Shown: piece after piece, positions 22,097-32,171 of the stretch
Numbering within the stretch: the stretch's first letter is position 1
Layout of the letters: each line of letters opens with the position of its first letter
Origin: Whalleya microplaca
Taxonomy: Eukaryota; Ascomycota; Sordariomycetes; Xylariales; Xylariaceae
Direction: 5' to 3'
Assembly: GCA_022497155.1 (NCBI GenBank)
Contig: MU385737.1
Location: 124,001-188,000 of the forward strand
DNA length: 64,000 bases
The notes under the pieces: model-generated
Seen by the model: the letters and a program-made list of their open reading frames with translations, nothing else
Told to the model about the DNA's origin: nothing
Database searches by the model: none
Made by a program: the position numbers and the translations under genes

Positions 22097-24065
22097 ATGA
22101 AGGCAGACGAGCTCGTGGCCGTCTCGAACTCCCTCGGCGGAGATTTCAAGTCCATCGAGCCCCACCTGATCCGACTTGAGAAGCACCTGACCTTGAGGAC
22201 ATATCTGGCCGGATACACGATTAGTGACATTGATGCGAAGATATGGGTGGCAATTAAGAGCAATCGAGTGGCCGTGTCCTTCGTCCGCAAGGGCTCCTAC
22301 GCGAATCTGCAACGATGGTTCACGTTCCTCGAGCAGAACCACCCCGAGATCCAGGCCGAAGTCAAGGCTGCCGACACGGCGCGAAAGGCCAAGGTCCAGG
22401 CAGCTAGTCGAGCCGGAGCAAGCTACAATTTGGCATTGCAGGAGGCTGACAAGGGAGTTGTGACTCGGTTCTTACCTGAGCCATCGTAAGCAGCATTGTT
22501 ATCAAGTCCATATAGCTCTAGCAGATCACTAATCTAAGCTCAGGGGCTACCTTCACATTGGTCACGCCAAAGCTGCCTTATTAAGTGATTACTTTGCCCA
22601 CCAAGCTTATAGCGGCCAACTCCGACTACGACTGGACGATACCAATCCGAGCAAGGAGAAGGAGGAATTCCAGGATGCTATCATCGAGGATCTTGCTCTT
22701 ATGGGGATCAAGCCCGATACCGTCACCTACACCTCCGACTACTTCGACCACCTCTATGATGTCTGCATAGGCCTTATCAAAAATGGTCACGCTTATGCCG
22801 ATGATACCGATGTCGAGACCATGCGCGACGAGAGAGGGAAGGGCATTGCATCCAAGAGACGTGACAGGACTGTTGAGGAGAACCTTAAAATCTTCGACGA
22901 GATGAAGGCCGGTACCGAGGAGGGTCTAAAGAACTGCATCCGTGCCAAGATCTCCGTCGACAACCCGAACAAGGCCATGCGCGACCCCGTCATCTACCGA
23001 TGTAACCCGAACGACCCTCACCACCGGACCGGAACCAAGTGGAAGATCTACCCGACCTACGACCTCGCGTGCCCCGTGGTCGACAGCCTAGAGGGCGTAA
23101 CCCATGCCCTGAGATCCACCGAGTACACGGACCGAAACCCGCAGTTCCAGTGGTTCCTCGACACGCTGAAGCTGCGGCAGGTGTACATGTGGGACTTCGC
23201 GCGCATGAACTTCATCAAGACCTTCCTGTCCAAGCGCAAGCTGGCCAAGCTCGTCGACGCCGGCCGCGTCTGGGGCTGGGACGACCCGCGCATGCCGACG
23301 ATCCGCGGCGTGCGCCGCCGGGGGATGACCATCCCCGCCCTGCGCGACTTCATCCTCAAGCAGGGGCCCTCCCGCAACGTCGTCACCATGGACTGGGCCG
23401 CCTTCTGGGCCACCAACAAGAAGGAGATCGACCCCGTCGCGCCCCGCCACACCGCCATCCTCAAGAAGGACGTCTGCACCGTCACCATCCAGGGGTCCGA
23501 GGCACCCGCCGAGGCTTATACGGAGGACAAGCCGCTGCACCCCAAGAACCCCGCCGTCGGCACCAAGAAGGTCGCCTTCAGCACGGAGCTCGTCCTCGAC
23601 CAGGCCGACGCCAAGTCCTTCAAGGACGGCGAGGAGATCACGCTCATGCAATGGGGCAACGCCATCGTGCGCGGCGTTCCACCCGCTTCCGGCGACGGCA
23701 AACCGATCACCACCCTGACGGCGGAGCTCAACCTCAAGGGCGACGTGCGCGCGACCGACAAGAAGGTCACGTGGCTGTCGACGCAGGGGCAGACGCTGGT
23801 CGACGCCGAGCTGTGGGAGTTCGACTACCTGATCACGAAGGACAAGCTCGAGGAGGAGGACGACCTGGAGCAGTACCTGAACCCGGTGACCGCGACGATG
23901 GACGAGGCGTGGTGCGATGAGGGCGTTAAGGGGCTGAAGCGGGATGATATTATTCAGCTTGAGCGGAGGGGGTATTATCGTGTTGATCGGGGTTTTGGAG
24001 AGGGTCAGGGTGAGGAGGGGAAGAAGGTCGTGTTGTTTGCTATTCCGACGGGGAAGAATAAGTAG
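22097..24065 (+). CDS. gus1: Cytosolic glutamyl-tRNA synthetase
   Basis: Exons 22097-22485 and 22544-24065, split by a 58-bp intron, give 636 residues. The junction restores the class I signature GYLHIGHAKA (HIGH at residues 134-137). The second signature is FLSKRKL (LSKR at 358-361), the eukaryotic form of KMSKS. Residues 1-125 form the GST-like appendage of eukaryotic GluRS, which binds Arc1/AIMP-type cofactors. The C-terminal part is the beta-barrel anticodon-binding domain (KVAFSTELVLDQADAK, ELWEFDYLITKDKLEEEDDL). The enzyme charges cytosolic tRNA-Glu. Codon use in the second exon is strongly GC3-biased, which produces long but meaningless antisense ORFs. Confidence 0.96.
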
Positions 24066-24745
24066 AGAGAAGGGATGGAGAGGGAGAGAGAGGGATGGGT
24101 GGGAGAAAGGGGGTAGACATGTAAAAGGGTACAATGAATGAATGAATTTTAAAAACTATTCGAGGTTTCGCTATGGGATTGTGATGCGTGTTCATGTGAA
24201 TGGGGTCTTTTGGAAACAGAAATCTTACAGTCACAAGGCTAATGAAATCTACCTAGAGGGATCAAGGTTAAGCACAGACTTGAAATTTTCATGCCGCTGT
24301 ATTCCTTGGAAATAATGAAGCATTATGCAGCTTTGGTGGTATACACCGTGTACTATTTCAATACCCGTGTTCTTCGTGGATTATATATAAACCCCCCGTA
24401 GTACTCCCATGAAACAGCTCCTATGCCCCAAGCAGATCATACTCTTCTTCATTCGTGTTTAATCGCAACGGCATAGTCAGCCCTCCCTTGTGCAAAATCC
24501 CAAGGCAATTAGAGCCGCAGATGTTCGTACTCAGTGTTCCTACTCGGTGTTATGGATAGGTTTGTAAGCTTCAGGAGGTCTTTTTGGCGCCTGTTGTATA
24601 GTTGCAGCTGTTGGGTCGTCCTTGTTAGATTGTCATTGCTAGACTTTTTTCTCTATGTCTCTATCTGTCTCTGAGTGCGTGCGTATATGCGTATGTGAGT
24701 GTGTGAGTGCGTGTGTCTAGATAGTTACATGTTCATGTATGTGAC
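24066..24745. other. intergenic: 3' flank of GluRS
   Basis: This is GA-rich sequence just after the stop, then AT-rich sequence with no supportable ORF, leading into the hexanucleotide repeat. Confidence 0.4.
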
Positions 24746-24840
24746 ATGTCTATGTCTATGTCTATGTCTATGTCTATGTCTATGTCTATGTCTATGTCTA
24801 TGTCTATGTCTATGTCTATGTCTATGTCTATGCCTATGTC
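24746..24840 (+). repeat. hexanucleotide microsatellite (ATGTCT)n
   Basis: About 16 copies of ATGTCT (read also as CTATGT), perfect except for one TGCCTA variant near the right end. The tract then degrades into related TGTCT/TATGT sequence up to about 24900. Confidence 0.95.
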
Positions 24841-24939
24841 TTTGTGTCTGTATGTTTTATATGTCTCTGTGTCTGTATATCTATATGTCTATATCTGTGT
24901 GTAGATATCCATGCATCTGAGGATGTATGTATCCATGTA

Positions 24940-25268
24940 CTTGCTATGGCTAATTCGCCTCGACACGCCCCTAGGGCGTTGCGCTTTAACTAGTAAAAGA
25001 CCCTAGTAATATAAAAATTCCGATGTATATCAGTGGAGTATAAAAGTGACTTAGCTTTCAGTATAATTTATTATATAAGTTAAAGTACTCTTGCTACGCA
25101 TTGTCACATATTTAAAACAAGAATATATACGCTTAATGAATCTACATTCATCTATTAATATTTAAGGTGGTAGCGGATGTATATCGGAAATTTTTATATT
25201 ACATGGGCTCTTTACTAATTAAAGCGCAACGCCCTAGGGGCGTGTCGAGGCGAATTAGCCATAGCAAG
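24940..25268. mobile_element. MITE, 329 bp, with ~92-bp terminal inverted repeats and TA flanks
   Basis: The left end (24940-25031) begins CTTGCTATGGCTAATTCGCC. The right end (25176-25268) is its reverse complement with only a few mismatches and small gaps over about 92 bases. The element is flanked by TA on both sides (24938-24939 and 25269-25270), as expected for target-site duplication by Tc1/mariner-type transposases. The 144-bp interior is AT-rich and has no ORF, so it would be non-autonomous. The terminal repeats include the near-palindrome CGCCCCTAGGGCG. The structure is clear; the transposase family is inferred only from the TA flanks. Confidence 0.9.
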
Positions 25269-25462
25269 TATGGGTTTATAGATATATATACGCATACCTG
25301 TCTGTCTATGTGTTTAGTTATGCGTCCGTTGTTGATACGGGACAAAGTAATGAGGAGTAAGTATAGTGACTTGATTAGTGTAACGTGAAGCTATAGGAAG
25401 GTAGCAGAGCCCCTTATATATATGTATAGGCGGCCGAGCATATGTAGGCCCGTACCACCCTC

Positions 25463-25531
25463 AGCCCTATATGGCGTATCTTAGCTATAGTGAGTAATAA
25501 AGCGAGTTAGGTTCGATTCCTGACAGCGCTA
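25463..25531 (+). other. tRNA-like remnant with perfect B box
   Basis: GGTTCGATTCC at 25510-25520 matches the Pol III B box. The T arm pairs (TTAGG with CCTGA, one G-U), a D-like stem pairs (TGGC 25472-25475 with GCTA 25484-25487), and an acceptor-like pairing is partial. No anticodon stem forms, so it is not a functional tRNA. It could be a decayed tRNA or part of a SINE. Confidence 0.35.
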
Positions 25532-25549
25532 TATGGTTACTTGCTTTGT

Positions 25550-26720
25550 TAACTCATCTATCTTAACATCCGTCTGCCAACCTGTCTGTTTGTCTATTGT
25601 CATGGGCTAGTATACCGTACATGGTGGTCAGTGGCATATAAGATGCCTGGTTTTTTTCTTCTTTTAGTGAGGCAGCTTTAGCCAGTCAGTTACAACTTAA
25701 TCGAAGCCTTTCCCCTTAATCAAGAGGTATTATATATACCATCAAGGTTATCTTTACTCTATTGATACGTATCGACTCCCTTTATATCTTATGCGCTCGT
25801 ACCTTACCCCACGGTACTATCTGTTCATCTGTCCGTTTGTGCCTATTAATGTTTTCATCTGGTCGCCCACTCGTTCAACCGTTTGTCCATTTGGCAGTCA
25901 GCCTCTCTATTAATCTATAAGTTTAGATATTAGTCAGCCAACCAGTCAGTCCGTTAGTCTTCTATCTTTTTGGTAATTTATATATCTGCTTATTTATCGC
26001 TGGACATATCAGGCGTAATTGCGGTGCAGCAATGATGGCGTCGTTTTTATGACAATATTTGGTATTGAATCATTATTCTGTCAACCAGTTGGTCCGCTAA
26101 TAACATGGTTGGGTTTTCTGTTAATCTACCAATTTGTGAATCTATGAGTCCGTAAGCCAGTTACTTAGTCCAGTCTTTCAGCTAGCCAATCAATCTATCT
26201 GTCTACCTGCCTGCTTTTAATACCCGTATAGATCTATATTTATACATCTGTCTACCAGTATGTCAATCTGTCAGTTTTCAGTTTGTTAATTAGTCCCCTA
26301 GTCCGTTAAATTAGTCTTCCTATAAGTCTGCTTATTTTTATATCTATATAGTATATTATGTATCAATATCTTAGTCTCCCAGTCAATTTATCAGTTAGTC
26401 AGTCTTTCAGTCAACATATCTGTACATATCCGTATATTTATATTTCATCCCGTTAGTCAGTTAGTCAAATATCTGTCATTTGATCAATCTATATATATCC
26501 ATATCTATATATCAGTATGTTAATCAGTCAGTCAGTCAGTTAATTAGATATTCAGTACTTCTGTCAATCTGTTAGTCTGTCAGTCCGCCAGTCCACCAGT
26601 CCCTTGGCCGGTTAGTCAGTCTTTCAGTCAGTCGACCGATCAATCTGTCCGTCTACCTGTCAGTCTATCTTCTTACTTGCCCGCCCGCCCACTTGTCTGT
26701 CTGTCTACTATGGTTTGTAT
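25550..26720. repeat. degenerate CAGT/CTGT/GTTAGT tetranucleotide-derived tract
   Basis: Over more than 1.1 kb the + strand is built from short motifs such as CAGTCAGT, TCTGTC, GTTAGTC, CAGTCTTTCAG and ATCTATC in no fixed order, with few stretches free of them. Clear runs include CAGTCAGTCAGTCAGTT at about 26527-26543. It encodes nothing, and it looks like an old, heavily mutated simple-sequence expansion. Confidence 0.65.
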
Positions 26721-29700
26721 GTGGATGCGTAAACAATAATTCTATTTCCGTCAATTCGTATGGTTCATGACACGTAAACCTCACCCTGAATTGACACACA
26801 GCCGGTCTTCGGCGAGTACCACCCCAGAGTTATGTTGACAACAGTACTCAGTGTTTATCAATACTTGGGTGGCTACTGGCCAGAGGAGGCTAATATGCCA
26901 CGTCGAGATATAAGAGCAATGAAACGACACGTATAATATGAATCCGCCCACTGGCCCATAAACTTAGCTGATCGTTTTATTAGTGTCATCGTTGTCACAT
27001 ACCGGAAGTGCCGAGGTACACGAGTACAGACAATATGTCGGTCTGTAAGGCTCTGTAAGGCTCTGTAGAGCCTCACCTCCACTTGCAGATGGAGAGCGCA
27101 ATGCTTGCCTAGGCCGTTGTATCCTCGTTATAGATATAATGGAGACTGATATATATATATATATATCAAGGGCATGATGTCTTGTTGTCAATGGAATCCT
27201 AGTGAAGGTTACGAATTTCCTGAAGACTTCCTCGCAGAAGAGGATCACATGGGAGCTTGACAACAGCGTAAACGTACGTAAACCAAGGCATCTTCGACCT
27301 AGAATAGTAGTTAGCCTGAGGCCACCGTACGTTGATCATCAGAATAGCCTCCATCGTCACTCCAATGCCTGGTTAGTTTCCAGACCGTAAGGCTCATGAA
27401 ACATAGCCTACTCAGACTAGCATGAGCGGTGTTTCCTTTCCAGGCAATCTGATTCGTTCGTTCGCGAACCTGGGTTTTGTTGAGTCTATGGAACACTTGC
27501 TCTCTCAAGATAGCAAGTCCAAGTGACTGCGCTGCAGGACCGTCATGCCAGAATAGGCCTTATGCATTTCCGCATGGGGGAATTGCCGTATTGGGCGCGA
27601 CTAGTTTATAAAGTTCTTCTCGTTATGCTCAGGGTTGTTTTGTTTCGAACTAGCTGGCTAGCTAGCCTGTCAATTATGACAGGCGACAAATCATCGTGGA
27701 GGTAAACCTAGATCCCGAACCTATATGTGAGCGCGGGTCATCGCGTATATGGTATCCGCAAAGCCTGGCCATATGGATGAGGCTGCTGTTCAATTCCGTT
27801 TTGTCAGGCGTTGGGCACTAGGTGCGTGGGATGACTGTAAATGGTTCATGCGAAGTGCTCTATTGATGGAGGTCTAATAGCGTACGTGATGTTTGGGGTG
27901 TATGTGTAATAGTTTGCTGTTCTTCATGCTGGGGCATGTATAGTTATAAGCACATATAGTTAAATTCAGCTGTTATAGTCAGATCCTATGACTAGAGTAT
28001 GCAACTGATCTGTCATAATTCCAATCTGTATCCTATAGGGTTCGAAGAACAGTCGTCCTTGATTCCTTATAGGCAGGCAATGCTTCTTAATTTATTCAGC
28101 TTCTAGAATTATCGTTGGCCGAGCCCTTATTTGTCCTCGCAGGTTGTCATTCTGTAAGCCTCAATTGACAGCGGTTACCTACATATACGATAGGAAACAC
28201 AGGTGTGGGTACAAAAGGCTGTGGGCGGCCAGTGACTTGCTGGCTATAAGATCCCCAGAGGACGGACGTTAGACAAGCCGGGTCCATGCCTGGGGACCTG
28301 CATCGGTCCGGCCTAGGTAGGCACTGCGGTTTGAATTGTCATGCGTCGCCCGGATTCCCCGGTCTCAAGGTCCGGCGAACTGGATGCGGGCCGATATCCA
28401 GCCTACCTAGATTTCTAATCAGCCGTAACTTTACGGCCTCAGAAGGGCTGCAGAGTCTACACTATAGCCGTCTGCAGACGGTAGGCTTGCACTCAAGTCG
28501 CCCGTGACAAAACTAATTGTTGAATGCTCTCGCGCCTAATCGAAAAAAATGACGCGCAATATCACAGAGCCTCTGAAGGTCGTAGAACACCAAAGAATCC
28601 AACGACGATAGGAATGTGGCTTGCTGAGAAAAAGCTTGGCCTTTGCGTAATATCCACTGGGACTCGTAACGTTAGAAACAATAACCTACCGCGTGAGTTG
28701 ACACGAAACAACTTCATGACACTCCACCGTTACTGAGTAGGTAGCTTGCATCTGACGTGCATCCACCAGATCTGTACAAGGCTGAAAGGGGGAACAGGAC
28801 AGCTGGGCAGACACATTGGTATCGCCATCGCGTGTTGGAAGGCCGGAAAGGGAAGGATGGCGGATTGGGATTCAGTTGGGCGCATGGTCGACTACCGCCT
28901 TCGTAGTGAAGGGGAATTTTACCTAACCCTTCTCAGGCCCGGTGTCAGTGTCCAGTGGTGTGTCAATCAGCCGCTGGTCATCGTGCATGCAGTTGCGGCC
29001 AATAGCTGAAACGGCATGAAGAATCCCGTAACGTCGCAATGGGCAATCAAGATTCCCCAGCCAAGCTGGGCCTAAAAGACGATGGCGCGGCGATTGGTTG
29101 GGGGCTTGAGGAGAAGAAAACATCGTGGCTCCCATGGATGATGCATTGAGAGGGAATATGTGGGCTTGCAGGAGGCAATTGGATGCGTTGGCAGAAAAGT
29201 AGGCTGCCAACCTCGCGCGTGGACGACGGGGATTGGACGGGCTGCAGGTCTCAGAGCTCCTCTCGACCCCGTTTCTAGCGACAAATTAACAACCGGCCAG
29301 CGGGAATTGCTCATCAGAAGAGGCCCATGGCTGACCGCTGTCTCGGGCGATGCAGCCTTAGAGGGGCCACGGACGCTCCCAACTACGAAAGGTGCGGAAG
29401 ATATCGAAGCGATGCATTGAATATGCAGGGCCAACTCAGCGTCTGCTCGCAGCGGTTTTCTCGCTCTCACTGGGCAGCTCGCCCTTCGCTGCTGTGTACT
29501 AGTAAACCAGTACCGGACGCTGACAGCGAGAGGGACATGTACACGATAGATGAATGGATGGGAATGATTAGCTTTGCCTCCCGCAGATGCGCTCTTTTTG
29601 GATGGATAGAAAGATCAAATCTCTCACGCACGCTCTCCCTCCTTCCCCTCCCTCAGGCTTGTCAGGGCTGCATTACATAGGAGATTCTGATGGCTGCCAG

Positions 29701-32156
29701 TCGCACCCTGAACTGCTTGATCGGCTTGCTTGTCGTCTTCTGTTTGGGCCATCTGTCCGCCTTTGCGCGGTTTGTGCATTGTTGTTAATGTGAAGAGCCG
29801 AATCAAAACAATGGGAGGCGAAAATCCAATCGCCATCACCACCATACCGTGTTTGTCTTGCGGCAGTGGGTATCCGCGGGTACGCAGTTTAAAAGACTCG
29901 ACTTCGAGTATGTTGTATGTAGGTACTAGTAGTGTAGAGCTTTGGTGAAAGGCAGCAAAGACAGAACCTTAGTGACAGCGAGATAGTGTACAGTTTAGAC
30001 ACGGGTAGATCTGTGACCTATCTGTGGTGACATATGTAAAAGAAAAAAAAAAAAAAGACCTTGCGCGACGCGAAACTATCACTTGATTATCACGAGTCGA
30101 GTAGGAACTGGCTGTTGCTGGAGATGCCGAGGGTTTCCAGCGTACACACACACTTGCACACATTAACACACACCGTTGCCACTCAGTCAGACGAGACGGT
30201 GTGGTGTGTGTAGGTTGTGTGTTGTGTTCCCATGCTGAGGTAGCCCATAATCTACGTGGTAGCATGTAGCATGTAGTATGATAGTCTGAAATGTTTAGCG
30301 TAGTGTAGTGTAAGTGTAGTAGTGTGTTTGCAAGAGAGACGGTGGGTGGTTGGTTGGGTTTCGCAAACCTCGGACTGGTGACTGATGAGTGGTGAATGTT
30401 GAATGGTGAATGGTGAATGGTGACTGATGACTGGTGGCAGGGCGGGTGAGCGGAAACTGGCTAAGAGGGAATTTGACCCTTTAAAAGTTCCACCCGAATA
30501 ATATGTATAGAGAATAATGATAATAATACCTAGGTAATATGTAAATAGTCTTGCTTGTATGTATGTACCCCGACCTGGTGCGATACTGTATAATAACGCA
30601 TATAATATGAATTATAGTTCCTTAGGTTAGTTGCTGTAGTTGCTGAGAGTCTGGCATGGAGTCTGGAGACTCAACAACTGCATTTGCATATGTCAATGTC
30701 AAGGTATGTTTTGTGGAGGTGAACGTATAATAAATTTGAACTGTTCATGAAATCCATGTGATGGGTATGTACCTACTTCGTATGGTAGGCATGAGGTAGT
30801 ACATGTCCACCAGGTACATACATACATACATATGTATGTACATATGTAGTGCCACGCCACACTAAGCGCGGGTTCGCGGTGTTGTCACAGCGAGCCGTGG
30901 CTCTGGCGCTCCGCTATAGCGGCTTAGGTTAGCCACCTAGTAGCCACCTAGTAGCCACCCAGTAGCCACCTACAACCTGTCCGGCCTGTCCGCTGGATAC
31001 GGAGGCCTTATTGAGTAAGCAGGTCTGGAGGACATCAAATGGCAGCAGCAGGGCAGCAGGACAGCAGGGCAGGTACGGGCAGGTACGGAACGGACAGAGC
31101 GGACGGGATAGACAGAACTGACAGGCAGGCACGATGTCCAGGGCCTGCCGTCCAAAGGTACCTAAGATATCTAAGGTAGGCACGGACTGGTAGGTAGGCA
31201 GGAGCAGGCCTGGCAGGTCAGGTAGGTACGGGCGGACTACATAGTGGCTTGTCCCGCTCCTCGATGAGTCCATGAGTCTCTCACTCCCCTGTCACCTCTT
31301 ACAACTCAATAAATACATCGATTTATTAGTCTAGCTCGGCCTCTTCAGGCATAGCAATCCCCTTCCCACTCTCTTAAACTACCCCACGCGCCGCCAACGA
31401 CAGTGCGACCACCCGGTGTTCATCTTTCTGTACAACTGGAGCTCACATACATACATACATACAAGCAAGCGTCGGCAGGGTTTAACGCTGTTTGAATCTA
31501 CCCGTGTTCATCTCTTCGCCGTTCTGCTTCCCGTTTACATACATTCCTTATTGCTGTTGCTGTTGCTGCTGCTGTTTCTGTCTCTGTTTTCTCTGCGTCT
31601 GTTTCTGTCCAATAAGTTTTATACCGTTGTTTCTACTACTATATACCCGGTATTGGGATTTTGGAACCAACTGAACCCAACAACCACTCTCTGCCTTTGC
31701 CTTGAGTTCTGCGAGAAAAGAGAGAGCGAAAGCAAGCGAGAGAGAGACACACACGAAGGAAGACAGAGTAAACGAACAAACAACGAAGAAACGTGACTCG
31801 ACGAGCCAAGAAGATTTGCTACTACAAGTATACTGATCTGTGCCGGCATCAACCGCGACCGTAGAAACGCACTAGTCGCTCTTAATCAACTCCTACTATA
31901 CCTACCTTAACCTGCCTTACCTAACCGCTTAGCTACCCAAGCAAGAAAGACAAGGCGCCGCGATCACTTGACCACCTCCCAACCTCTCGAGGCTCTGTGA
32001 AATTAATGATAATCCTGGCAAGGGAACCACCACTCCGACCACAACCACCACAACCACCACGATCGAGTAATCGCAACCACCATAGCTAACTAGCAGCTCT
32101 CTCTCGTCAGGGCGCTGCTGGTCGTGCTGGGTGCGAGCGACTCTCTCCAATACTGC
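26721..32156. other. large intergenic region without a supportable gene
   Basis: About 5.4 kb. A (TA)n run lies near 27150-27166. The part from about 28200 to 29700 is less AT-rich, but its ORFs are all short, overlap on both strands and match no family I know. Further low-complexity tracts are an A-run at about 30038-30055, ATGGTGA repeats near 30390-30425, a TACA/TGTA palindrome at 30823-30840, AGCCACCTAGT repeats at 30932-30970 and CTG-rich sequence at 31549-31580. The last 700 bp are the likely promoter and leader of the gene starting at 32168. Confidence 0.45.
30823..30840. repeat. 18-bp perfect palindrome in a TACA/TGTA run
   Basis: TACATACATATGTATGTA reads the same on both strands and lies within a longer alternating TACA/TGTA run. 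It is likely simple-sequence in origin. Confidence 0.7.
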
Positions 32157-32171
32157 ATGGGCCCATTATGA
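32157..32171 (+). promoter_or_regulatory. five-codon upstream ORF overlapping the main start
   Basis: ATG GGC CCA TTA TGA encodes a 4-residue peptide whose stop overlaps the first in-frame ATG of the next gene (ATGA at 32168-32171). This stop-start overlap would force ribosomes either to bypass the uORF or to reinitiate at 32168 or 32177. Confidence 0.4.

Noticed and set aside
23039..24134. Long alternative-frame ORFs on both strands within GluRS (293 and 348 codons)
   Set aside because: Shadows of GC-rich codon use; the GluRS frame alone carries family motifs.
24699..24920. 73-codon Cys/Leu repeat ORF
   Set aside because: It is only a reading of the ATGTCT microsatellite.
25550..26720. Considered as a CRISPR-like or satellite array
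   Set aside because: No constant repeat unit, no regular spacing and no spacer structure; the genome is eukaryotic.
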